From CABHOJ01 sp965649545 (lineage in GTDB: Bacteria; Pseudomonadota; Gammaproteobacteria; Burkholderiales; Methylophilaceae): a stretch of DNA of 5,557 nucleotides. The notes beneath the pieces were generated by a model, which saw nothing but the letters and a program-made list of their open reading frames with translations, did not search any database and had not been told where the DNA came from. Both the position numbers and the translations under genes were made by a program. Positions 1 to 5,323 of the stretch are shown piece after piece. Where the stretch lies: the NCBI GenBank assembly GCA_965649545.1, contig CBFGLF010000115.1, forward strand, positions 1 to 5,557. The letters run 5' to 3'. The first letter of the stretch is position 1; the number at the start of each line of letters is the position of its first letter.

Positions 1-1223
1 TTCTTGGTGGCCTTGATCTTGTCGAGCAGGAATTCCATGGCTTCGAGGTCATCCATCGGGTAGAGCAACTTACGCAGTACCCAGATCTTCTGCAGGATAT
101 CTTTCTCGATCAGTAATTCCTCGCGGCGCGTACCGGATTTGTTGACGTTGATGGCGGGATAGATGCGCTTCTCGGCCATGCGGCGATCGAGGTGGATCTC
201 CATGTTGCCGGTGCCCTTGAATTCCTCGTAGATGACGTCGTCCATGCGTGAGCCGGTATCGACCAGTGCCGTGGCGATGATAGTCAGCGAGCCGCCTTCT
301 TCGATATTACGTGCCGCACCGAAGAAACGCTTCGGCCGTTGCAATGCGTTGGCATCGACACCGCCGGTCAGCACCTTGCCGGAAGCCGGCACGACCGTGT
401 TGTAGGCGCGTGCCAGACGGGTGATGGAGTCGAGCAGGATGACGACGTCCTTCTTATGTTCGACGAGGCGCTTGGCTTTCTCCAGCACCATTTCGGCGAC
501 CTGTACATGGCGGGTGGCCGGTTCGTCGAAGGTCGATGCGACGACTTCGCCCTTGACCGAGCGTGTCATTTCCGTCACTTCTTCCGGACGTTCGTCGATC
601 AGGAGGACGATCAGGCTCACGTCCGGGTGATTGGCGGTGATGGCATGCGCGATATGCTGCATCATCACGGTCTTGCCGCTCTTCGGGCTGGCGACCAGCA
701 AACCGCGCTGGCCCTTGCCGATGGGGGCGATCATGTCGATGACGCGTCCGGTGATGTTCTCTTCGCCGCGGATATCGCGTTCCAGGATCAGCGGTTTGGT
801 CGGGAACAGCGGCGTGAGGTTCTCGAACAGGATCTTGTGTTTGGTGTTCTCAGGGGCTTCGCCATTGACCTGGTCGACCTTGACCAGTGCGAAATAGCGT
901 TCGCCGTCTTTCGGCGTGCGGATCTCGCCCTGGATGCTGTCGCCGGTATGCAGGTTGAAGCGACGGATCTGCGAAGGCGAGACATAGATATCGTCAGGCC
1001 CAGCAAGGTAGGAGGTGTCTGGCGAACGCAGGAAACCGAACCCGTCCTGCAAGACTTCCAGTGTCCCGTCACCGAAGATGCTGTCCCCCTTTTTCGCTTT
1101 GTTCTTCAACAAGGCGAATATCAGATCCTGTTTTCGCATTCGGCTGGCGCCTTCGATTTCATTGCCGATGGCCATCTCGACCAGTTCGGTCACAGGAAGG
1201 TGTTTGAGATCTGATAAATGCAT
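1..1223 (-). CDS. rho: Transcription termination factor Rho (C-terminus cut by window edge)
   Basis: Hexameric RNA-dependent ATPase/translocase that ends transcription at Rho-dependent sites; cytoplasmic. The 407 visible residues align with E. coli Rho without register shift. Visible features are the N-terminal helical domain (about 1-47), the RNP1 motif DGFGFLRS (60-67) of the primary RNA-binding domain, Walker A SPKSGKT (179-185), catalytic E211 in LLIDERPEE, Walker B with D265 (VVILLDSITRLARAYN), the Q-loop around 278-290, the R-loop near KGTGNME (336-342) and arginine finger R366. E. coli Rho has 419 residues, so only about a dozen are lost past the left edge. The ATG at 1221-1223 is chosen because the protein then starts MHLSDLK, as Rho proteins do. 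The ribosome site is poor: GCGAG lies 9 nt upstream and is followed by CTCCCCTT just before the ATG. The gene lies 122 bp downstream of trxA on the same strand and may share its transcript. Confidence 0.98.
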   Translation of the reverse strand, partial: MHLSDLKHLPVTELVEMAIGNEIEGASRMRKQDLIFALLKNKAKKGDSIFGDGTLEVLQDGFGFLRSPDTSYLAGPDDIYVSPSQIRRFNLHTGDSIQGEIRTPKDGERYFALVKVDQVNGEAPENTKHKILFENLTPLFPTKPLILERDIRGEENITGRVIDMIAPIGKGQRGLLVASPKSGKTVMMQHIAHAITANHPDVSLIVLLIDERPEEVTEMTRSVKGEVVASTFDEPATRHVQVAEMVLEKAKRLVEHKKDVVILLDSITRLARAYNTVVPASGKVLTGGVDANALQRPKRFFGAARNIEEGGSLTIIATALVDTGSRMDDVIYEEFKGTGNMEIHLDRRMAEKRIYPAINVNKSGTRREELLIEKDILQKIWVLRKLLYPMDDLEAMEFLLDKIKATK

Positions 1224-1286
1224 AAGGGGAGACTCGCTGAAAGGTGCTGAACTGCTTGGGGGAAATTACGGACTACCGGTGATTGA

Positions 1287-1331
1287 CGCCTGATTCCTTG
1301 CGGTTTCTTGGTTGGTGGATGGAATCAGGCG
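1287..1331 (-). promoter_or_regulatory. Inverted repeat with C-rich loop in the trxA-rho spacer (candidate rho leader/attenuator)
   Basis: CGCCTGATTCC (1287-1297) and GGAATCAGGCG (1321-1331) form a perfect 11-bp inverted repeat around a 23-nt loop. Read in the rho sense, the loop contains CCACCAACCAAGAAACCGC: about 9 C and 2 G, which resembles a Rho-loading (rut) segment. No T-run follows the stem on either strand, so it is not a standard intrinsic terminator. Rho is known to limit its own expression by early termination in its leader in E. coli. Assigning that role here is inference. The alternative is an mRNA-stabilising stem at the 3' end of trxA. Confidence 0.4.
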
Positions 1332-1345
1332 CAAGCGTAGCTTTA

Positions 1346-1672
1346 TTAAATGTTACTGTCAATGAACGCCGTCAGTTGGGACTTGGACAGCGCGCCGACC
1401 TTGGTGGCCTCTACGTTGCCGTTCTTGAACAGCATCAAGGTAGGGATGCCGCGGATGCCGTATTTGGGTGGCGTGTTCTGGTTCTCGTCGATGTTGAGCT
1501 TGGCGACTTTGAGGCGACCAGCGTACTCTTTGGAGATCTCGTCCAGGATAGGTGCGATCATCTTGCAAGGGCCGCACCATTCAGCCCAGTAATCGACCAG
1601 CACTGGGACTTGCGATTGCAATACTTCCTGTTCGAAAGCATCATCGCTCAAATGCGTAATATGTTCGCTCAT
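1346..1672 (-). CDS. trxA: Thioredoxin 1
   Basis: Cytoplasmic 108-residue protein disulfide reductase, the usual length of bacterial Trx1. It reduces target disulfides and is itself reduced by thioredoxin reductase. The sequence shows the classical active site WAEWCGPCK (C33 and C36), the buried acid D27 before it, the cis-proline P77 in RGIPTL, and the C-terminal motif GALSKSQL. There is no signal peptide, so it is cytosolic, unlike the other thioredoxin-fold gene in this window. The ATG at 1670-1672 is supported by AGAGG (1679-1683) with 6 nt spacing. It sits directly upstream of rho in the same direction, an arrangement widespread in proteobacteria, and diverges from the EAL gene. Nothing is missing or odd. 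Confidence 0.98.
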   Translation of the reverse strand: MSEHITHLSDDAFEQEVLQSQVPVLVDYWAEWCGPCKMIAPILDEISKEYAGRLKVAKLNIDENQNTPPKYGIRGIPTLMLFKNGNVEATKVGALSKSQLTAFIDSNI

Positions 1673-1732
1673 TGTGAACCTCTATGTGAATTTATACTTG
1701 GTGTGGGGGAATGAGAAAGTACTATGAACGCT

Positions 1733-1761
1733 ATCCTAGCTAAAAATTCATTATTAGTGAA
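1733..1761 (-). promoter_or_regulatory. Weak sigma70-like promoter candidate for trxA
   Basis: On the minus strand TTCACT (1756-1761) and TAGGAT (1733-1738) are spaced by exactly 17 bp. Each matches its sigma70 consensus hexamer at 4 of 6 positions. It would give a leader of roughly 55 nt before trxA. The region is AT-rich and other weak pairings exist, including a TATAAA closer to the gene without a good -35, so this is only a candidate. Confidence 0.25.
1747..1761. promoter_or_regulatory. Small palindrome in the trxA/EAL divergent spacer
   Basis: TTCATTATTAGTGAA is a 15-bp palindrome with 6 of 7 pairs matching around a central T. It lies at the middle of the 170-bp divergent spacer and overlaps the -35 of the candidate trxA promoter. 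It could be an operator for one or both genes. However, AT-rich spacers produce such short palindromes by chance, and I do not recognise it as the site of a known regulator. Confidence 0.2.
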
Positions 1762-1815
1762 GCATTACGGCGGGCATAGATATTGCGTCTTATTGTCATT
1801 CATTTTGAATTGATC

Positions 1816-1842
1816 GGGGAGTAGGTCAATACCTAGTCGCAT
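1816..1842 (+). promoter_or_regulatory. Shine-Dalgarno site with intervening hairpin before the EAL gene
   Basis: The only good Shine-Dalgarno sequence, GGGGAG (1816-1821), ends 21 nt before the ATG, which is too far for normal initiation. Between them lies a perfect short hairpin, TAGGT-CAAT-ACCTA (1822-1835). If the hairpin folds, only 7 nt (1836-1842) separate the Shine-Dalgarno from the ATG, which is ideal spacing. The in-frame TAG at 1834-1836 rules out an upstream start. Folding is inferred from sequence. A downstream GTG at 1864 with a weak CGAGA is the alternative start. Confidence 0.4.
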
Positions 1843-3105
1843 ATGATCCTGCGAGATAACGCCGTGCGCGATAGCTTTGACCTCATCGAGAGTGGCATCC
1901 AGTCCGATGGCCTGGGTGCTCACGCCTTGCACAACGGGTTGCACCTGCATAGTGCATTCCAGCCCATCTTCAGTCTGTGTCATTGTCGGGTCGTCGGATA
2001 CGAGGGCCTGTTGCGCGCTTACACCCCCCAGGGCGCTGACATGCCGCCTTACCAAGTGTTCGCCAACGCCCGTAGCGAGCCCGAGATCGTGCATCTCGAC
2101 CGTTTGTCGCGCGCGCTGCACCTGCGCAACTTCACGCTCCAGCAGAATCGATCCGACTGGTTGTTCCTCAATATCAATCCCCGGGTCATCGTCCAGGGCA
2201 AGTACTACGGTTCGTTCTTCAAGGACTTGCTGGAACATTACCAGGTGCCGCCATCGAGGATCGTGGTCGAGATCATCGAGGGGGCGATCGAGGACGAGGA
2301 GCAACTCTCCGAATCGGTGAATTTCTACAAGGAACTGGGATGCCTGGTGGCGATCGACGACTTCGGTGCCGGTCATTCCAATTTCGAACGCATCTGGCGC
2401 CTGTCGCCGGACATCGTCAAGCTCGATCGTTCGATGATCCTGCAGGCGTCGGAGAAGGCCACTGCCCGTCGCGTGCTGCCCGGCATCATTTCGCTGATCC
2501 ATGAAGCTGGCAGCCTGGCGTTGATCGAGGGGGTCGAGACCAAGCGCGAGGCCATGATCGCCATGGACACCGATGTCGACCTGGTGCAGGGCTATTACTT
2601 CGCAGAGCCGGCCCCTGCGCTGATGGAATCGGCGCGATCCAAACAGATCGGCAAGTTGTTCCGCGATTACAGCGAGGTGGCACCGCAGATGACCCGGCGG
2701 GAACGGCTCAGTGCCTATAGTGCCGAATTCGCGGAGGCCGCCGCGAGACTGCAGGCGGGCTTCACCCTGGTGCAGGCCTGTGACGGCCTGCTGAGGATAG
2801 AAGGCGCAGACCGCTGTTATCTATTGAATCAGCAAGGCATCCAGATCGGTGCCAGCCTGATCGCACCTCGTCGTGGCAATCCGATGGGGGATGCGCGCTA
2901 CCAGCCGATGGCCGACGGGACCGGCGCCAACTGGGTTCGGCGTCCCTATCTGCAACGCGCCTTGCAGCATCCGAAGGAGCTGCAGGTCACCCGTCCTTAT
3001 TTGTCTATCGCGACCGGCCGGCTTTGCGTCACCGTCTCGATGGCGATCCATGTCATGGGTCAGCTACAGGTGCTCTGTTATGACCTGGACTGGGGCGACA
3101 AGTAG
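1843..3105 (+). CDS. EAL-domain c-di-GMP phosphodiesterase with C-terminal PAS/Cache-like domain
   Basis: Predicted cytoplasmic enzyme of 420 residues that hydrolyses c-di-GMP to pGpG. The EAL domain spans about residues 35-265. Its catalytic set looks complete: E54 in EGLLR (the EAL signature, with G for A), N110 in FLNINP, E143 and E146 in VVEIIE, D172/D173 in IDDFGAG, K193 in VKLDR, E229 in IEGVE, and Q249 in VQGYYFAEP. An active enzyme is therefore expected. A linker (about 266-300) leads to a C-terminal region (about 300-420) containing RPYLSIATGRLCVTVSMAI, which resembles PAS/Cache ligand-sensing folds and the domain that follows EAL in B. subtilis YkuI. There is no GGDEF domain, signal peptide or membrane segment, so the sensor would read an internal signal. 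It is convergent with the PilZ gene. The ATG at 1843 is uncertain; GTG at 1864 would remove only 7 residues and leave the domain intact. Confidence 0.93.
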   Translation: MILRDNAVRDSFDLIESGIQSDGLGAHALHNGLHLHSAFQPIFSLCHCRVVGYEGLLRAYTPQGADMPPYQVFANARSEPEIVHLDRLSRALHLRNFTLQQNRSDWLFLNINPRVIVQGKYYGSFFKDLLEHYQVPPSRIVVEIIEGAIEDEEQLSESVNFYKELGCLVAIDDFGAGHSNFERIWRLSPDIVKLDRSMILQASEKATARRVLPGIISLIHEAGSLALIEGVETKREAMIAMDTDVDLVQGYYFAEPAPALMESARSKQIGKLFRDYSEVAPQMTRRERLSAYSAEFAEAAARLQAGFTLVQACDGLLRIEGADRCYLLNQQGIQIGASLIAPRRGNPMGDARYQPMADGTGANWVRRPYLQRALQHPKELQVTRPYLSIATGRLCVTVSMAIHVMGQLQVLCYDLDWGDK

Positions 3106-3137
3106 GCTCAGGCAAGTGGGGTATCGCTGGATATTCG

Positions 3138-3158
3138 CAGTTACAGGTAGCTGAACTG
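3138..3158. terminator. Bulged hairpin between the convergent EAL and PilZ genes (weak terminator candidate)
   Basis: CAGTT (3138-3142) pairs with AACTG (3154-3158), and CAG (3144-3146) with CTG (3151-3153), leaving one bulged A and a GTAG loop. It overlaps the stop codon and last codons of the PilZ gene and follows the EAL stop by about 32 bp. There is no T-run on either side, so it does not qualify as a standard intrinsic terminator. It could protect 3' ends or pause polymerase for both genes. Confidence 0.22.
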
Positions 3159-4718
3159 GAAACGTTCGAAGCTGCCAGTGCGGTCGATGAGCTTGGTCAG
3201 CAGGATCTTCGAGATCTTCCCCGCCTGGTCGACTTCGAGAACACGGGCGGGGCCATAGCTGCCACATCCCGCGATGATGGATGCCGCCTGTTTCAGCGTC
3301 GGCATATCCGGCAGCAGCAAGGCTGGCTCGAACTGATCCTGTTTTGGCGATTTGATGGCGATCGGTTTTGCGCTAGGCGCGATCAACTGCGTGCCGATCG
3401 CGAGTTGCTGGTCATCGTTACTGGCCCAGCGCAATACGGCGAGTGACCATGCCGTGTCGTTCGCGGCCTTCACTCCCAGGATCTCCCCTACCCGCAGCGT
3501 CGCCTCAGAGATCGGGAATTTCTTCAAGGCCATGCCACCGGCACTGATATTGAGCACCTGCCAGCGTGATGCCCTGAAATGTTTGGGTTTCGTGCTACCT
3601 GTACTCGCATGGGACGTGATCTCGGTGATGTTGCTGAAGCTCTCCGGTTCCTCATATGGTTTCTGGTCGTTGAGGAAGTAATGCGCGGCAGTCACGCCTG
3701 ACGCCAGCTCCACGTTATCTTGCTTCCGCGAACGGCTGAAGACGCGTTTCGGGGTCATTCCCCAGTGCTTGATCAGATACATCAGCATATCCAGATACCT
3801 TGCCTCGCCCGCATGCTCCGGCAAGCCATGTTTGGCAGGGGGCTCGCCCGCCTGCAGGAGTTTGATGTGCTTGTGGATCAGCCGGGCGAGATCGACCGTG
3901 ATCAGCAGGATATCGTGCTTGGGGTCGGTCTCTTTCGCGTTCTTGGCATAGGGGATCGGCGCTTGCTCGCTGTTCAACCGCACGACGAACACGCCAGCCG
4001 GATTCTCCAGCACGCCCAGGCCCTTCAGTTCGGTGTGCCCTGCGCAACGCTCGATGTAATCGGCAACGAGCTGGATGTCGCTCGCGGGGAGGTGCTGGGG
4101 GTCGGCCAGCGACATGAGCAGCGCCTGCTTGTAAGTGAGGTTGATGCTGGTCTTGCGGTAGTTGTCCTGCTCGATCTCGACTTCCAGCAGCGATTCCTGC
4201 GCGGCGTGAGCGTAGAGCTGATGCAGGTCCTGCCACAGGCTGCCGGGGGGCGTGACATAGGTCTGGTAATAGACCATCGCCAGCTTGCCCAGGGATTCGA
4301 TAGCGCGTTGCAGGATCAGTGCATTGGTCTTACTGCCGCCCAAAGTGAACAATTTGCCTTGCTGATCGATGAGAGCCAGCTTGTAGCCATAGCCGAGTTC
4401 CAGCCACAAGGATTCGGCGACCGCGGCATACTCCTTGGCCTGGGTAGGCAAGGGCAAGGTCGCAGCAGCGTAGTAGGTAGCCAGCATCTCGCTGATACGA
4501 AGCAATGCGGGGCGATAGATCTCGAGTGCACGGATGCGGGCATCCGGGGCGATCTTTTGGCGGTTCAGGATCTCCATCTCGTCGAGTAGCGTGGCCGCCG
4601 CCTGCAGCGGGTTACTGAGGGGCAGTTTTTCGACGAATTCGAACAGCTTTGGTGCGCGCGTCTCCGCGATCAGCAGAGGCTTCTCCGAAAGTGCTGGAAT
4701 CTTGAGGCTAAGCGGCAT
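3141..4718 (-). CDS. PilZ-type c-di-GMP-binding protein with large N-terminal helical region
   Basis: Cytoplasmic protein of 525 residues with no signal peptide or membrane span. Residues about 1-320 are mostly helical and of unknown role. A PilZ-like barrel follows: RVFSR (R325, R329) fits the RxxxR c-di-GMP motif, NISAGG (390-395) fits (D/N)xSxxG, and the later strands run through VGEILGVKA (410-418), WSLAVLRWAS (424-433) and LAIGTQLIAP (439-448). About 60 residues separate the two binding motifs, where PilZ domains usually have about 20-30, so an insertion (roughly 348-384) is likely. I recall betaproteobacterial proteins of this layout annotated as cyclic-di-GMP-binding proteins. A final region (about 465-525) continues past the barrel. 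The ATG at 4716-4718 is preferred because GGGAG (4729-4733) lies 10 nt upstream; the longer GTG form (4775) lacks a ribosome site and would lie in the promoter. The stop faces the EAL phosphodiesterase gene, suggesting shared c-di-GMP signalling. Output target unknown. Confidence 0.87.
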   Translation of the reverse strand: MPLSLKIPALSEKPLLIAETRAPKLFEFVEKLPLSNPLQAAATLLDEMEILNRQKIAPDARIRALEIYRPALLRISEMLATYYAAATLPLPTQAKEYAAVAESLWLELGYGYKLALIDQQGKLFTLGGSKTNALILQRAIESLGKLAMVYYQTYVTPPGSLWQDLHQLYAHAAQESLLEVEIEQDNYRKTSINLTYKQALLMSLADPQHLPASDIQLVADYIERCAGHTELKGLGVLENPAGVFVVRLNSEQAPIPYAKNAKETDPKHDILLITVDLARLIHKHIKLLQAGEPPAKHGLPEHAGEARYLDMLMYLIKHWGMTPKRVFSRSRKQDNVELASGVTAAHYFLNDQKPYEEPESFSNITEITSHASTGSTKPKHFRASRWQVLNISAGGMALKKFPISEATLRVGEILGVKAANDTAWSLAVLRWASNDDQQLAIGTQLIAPSAKPIAIKSPKQDQFEPALLLPDMPTLKQAASIIAGCGSYGPARVLEVDQAGKISKILLTKLIDRTGSFERFQFSYL

Positions 4719-4746
4719 TAAAAGGTAACTCCCACGGTGATGGCTG

Positions 4747-4775
4747 ATGTTAAGTTTTACCGTGACCTTTGTCAC
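4747..4775 (-). promoter_or_regulatory. Sigma70-like promoter for the PilZ gene
   Basis: On the minus strand GTGACA (4770-4775, 5 of 6 to TTGACA) and TAACAT (4747-4752, 4 of 6 to TATAAT) are spaced by exactly 17 bp. Transcription would start near 4740, giving a leader of about 22 nt that includes the GGGAG ribosome site. This placement agrees with the ATG start at 4718 and argues against the upstream GTG start. The -35 is covered by the CRP-type palindrome. Confidence 0.45.
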
Positions 4776-4777
4776 GG
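4760..4777. promoter_or_regulatory. CRP-type palindromic operator candidate
   Basis: CCGTGACCTTTGTCACGG is a perfect palindrome with 7-bp arms around CTTT. It contains GTGA-N6-TCAC (4762-4775), the core of sites bound by CRP-family regulators (TGTGA-N6-TCACA in E. coli). It lies between the divergent PilZ and tlpA-like genes and covers the -35 of the predicted PilZ promoter, so a bound protein would be expected to repress that gene. An outer TTACC (4757-4761) and GGTAA (4778-4782) extend the symmetry imperfectly. No regulator is encoded here, so the identity of the binder is inference; a plain DNA or RNA hairpin is the alternative. Confidence 0.45.
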
Positions 4778-4813
4778 GGTAACATGCGAAATCCGGAAGG
4801 GAATCAGTCTTTT

Positions 4814-5311
4814 ATGTCGATATTTCGAAATGTGATCATCAATTCCCCGTTCATGCGTCGTTGTCTATGCGCTGCCGTTGTTTTAAGTATCTCTGCTAGC
4901 GTGTTTGCTCAAGCAAACTTTGTGCTAGAGGATACAACAGGTCAACGCCATTCGCTAAGCGATTACAAGGGGAAGTGGGTGGTGGTCAATTATTGGGCGA
5001 CCTGGTGTCCGCCCTGCCTGGAGGAGATTCCCGACCTGGTCAATCTATACGACCAGCGCAAACAGCGGGACCTCATGGTGATCGGTGTCGTGTTCGAGTA
5101 CAAGAATCGGCAAGAGGTCGACGATTATGTCGATGACATGTTGATGTCGTACCCGATCGTATTGGGCAACGCGAAGATCGCGCAACAGATCGGCTCGGCA
5201 GAAGTGTTACCGACGACCTATATCTACGATCCCAAGGGGCGGCTGGTGAAGGTCAGGCGCGGACCCATCACCCGCCAATACATCGAGCAGTTGATGTCCG
5301 TCAGTCGATGA
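4814..5311 (+). CDS. Exported TlpA/ResA-like thioredoxin-fold protein
   Basis: Predicted periplasmic thiol-disulfide oxidoreductase of 165 residues. The N-terminus has a basic stretch (MRR, 14-16), a hydrophobic core LCAAVVLSISASVFA (18-32) and a likely signal peptidase I site after VFA (32) or AQA (34). There is no lipobox. The mature part shows the AhpC-TSA/TlpA pattern: LEDTTGQRHSLSDYKGKWVVVNYWATWCPPC, with catalytic C65 and C68 in WCPPC, and cis-proline P133 in VLPTTY followed by YDPKGRLV. Related proteins reduce apocytochrome c or other periplasmic disulfides; the substrate here cannot be read from context. The ATG at 4814 is chosen because GGAAGGGAA (4795-4803) lies about 10 nt upstream. 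A TTG at 4769 would add 15 unlikely residues and sit inside the palindrome. An ATG at 4853 gives a shorter signal peptide but lacks a ribosome site. It diverges from the PilZ gene and converges with the last gene. Confidence 0.92.
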   Translation: MSIFRNVIINSPFMRRCLCAAVVLSISASVFAQANFVLEDTTGQRHSLSDYKGKWVVVNYWATWCPPCLEEIPDLVNLYDQRKQRDLMVIGVVFEYKNRQEVDDYVDDMLMSYPIVLGNAKIAQQIGSAEVLPTTYIYDPKGRLVKVRRGPITRQYIEQLMSVSR

Positions 5312-5314
5312 CGG
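5298..5314. terminator. Short hairpin over the tlpA-like stop codon (weak terminator candidate)
   Basis: CCGTCA (5298-5303) and TGACGG (5309-5314) form a perfect 6-bp stem with a GTCGA loop. The TGA stop lies inside the right arm. Only 12 bp separate the two convergent stop codons, so termination signals here must overlap coding sequence. No T-run follows on either strand, so an intrinsic terminator is not well supported. Confidence 0.2.
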
Positions 5315-5323
5315 GCTTGTGAT

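Noticed and set aside
339..1214. Long plus-strand open frame (291 codons) opposite rho
   Set aside because: It is fully antisense to an unmistakable Rho. Its translation is rich in D, H and R with no family pattern, as expected from the complementary strand of a GC-biased gene.
1287..1331. Inverted repeat as transposon ends or an intrinsic terminator
   Set aside because: The enclosed 23 bp are far too short for an element, there are no flanking direct repeats, and no T-run follows the stem on either strand.
1793..1798. TTGTCA as a -35 box for the EAL gene
   Set aside because: At 16-18 bp downstream the sequence is CGGGGA/GGGGAG, nothing like a -10 box, so no sigma70 promoter can be supported here.
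1765..2502. Minus-strand open frame (245 codons) opposite the EAL gene
   Set aside because: It covers the conserved EAL motifs on the other strand, has low-complexity D/H/R-rich content and no recognisable domain, so it is a shadow frame.
3720..4589. Plus-strand open frame (289 codons) opposite the PilZ gene
   Set aside because: It is antisense to a protein with clear PilZ-like motifs and a supported start; its translation shows no domain.
4719..4775. GTG-initiated 19-residue extension of the PilZ protein
   Set aside because: No ribosome site precedes the GTG, and the extension would cover the predicted promoter and operator. GGGAG precedes the internal ATG at 4718.
4769..4813. TTG-initiated 15-residue extension of the tlpA-like protein
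   Set aside because: It would start inside the palindrome and add a polar stretch in front of the signal peptide. The ATG at 4814 has a purine-rich ribosome site.
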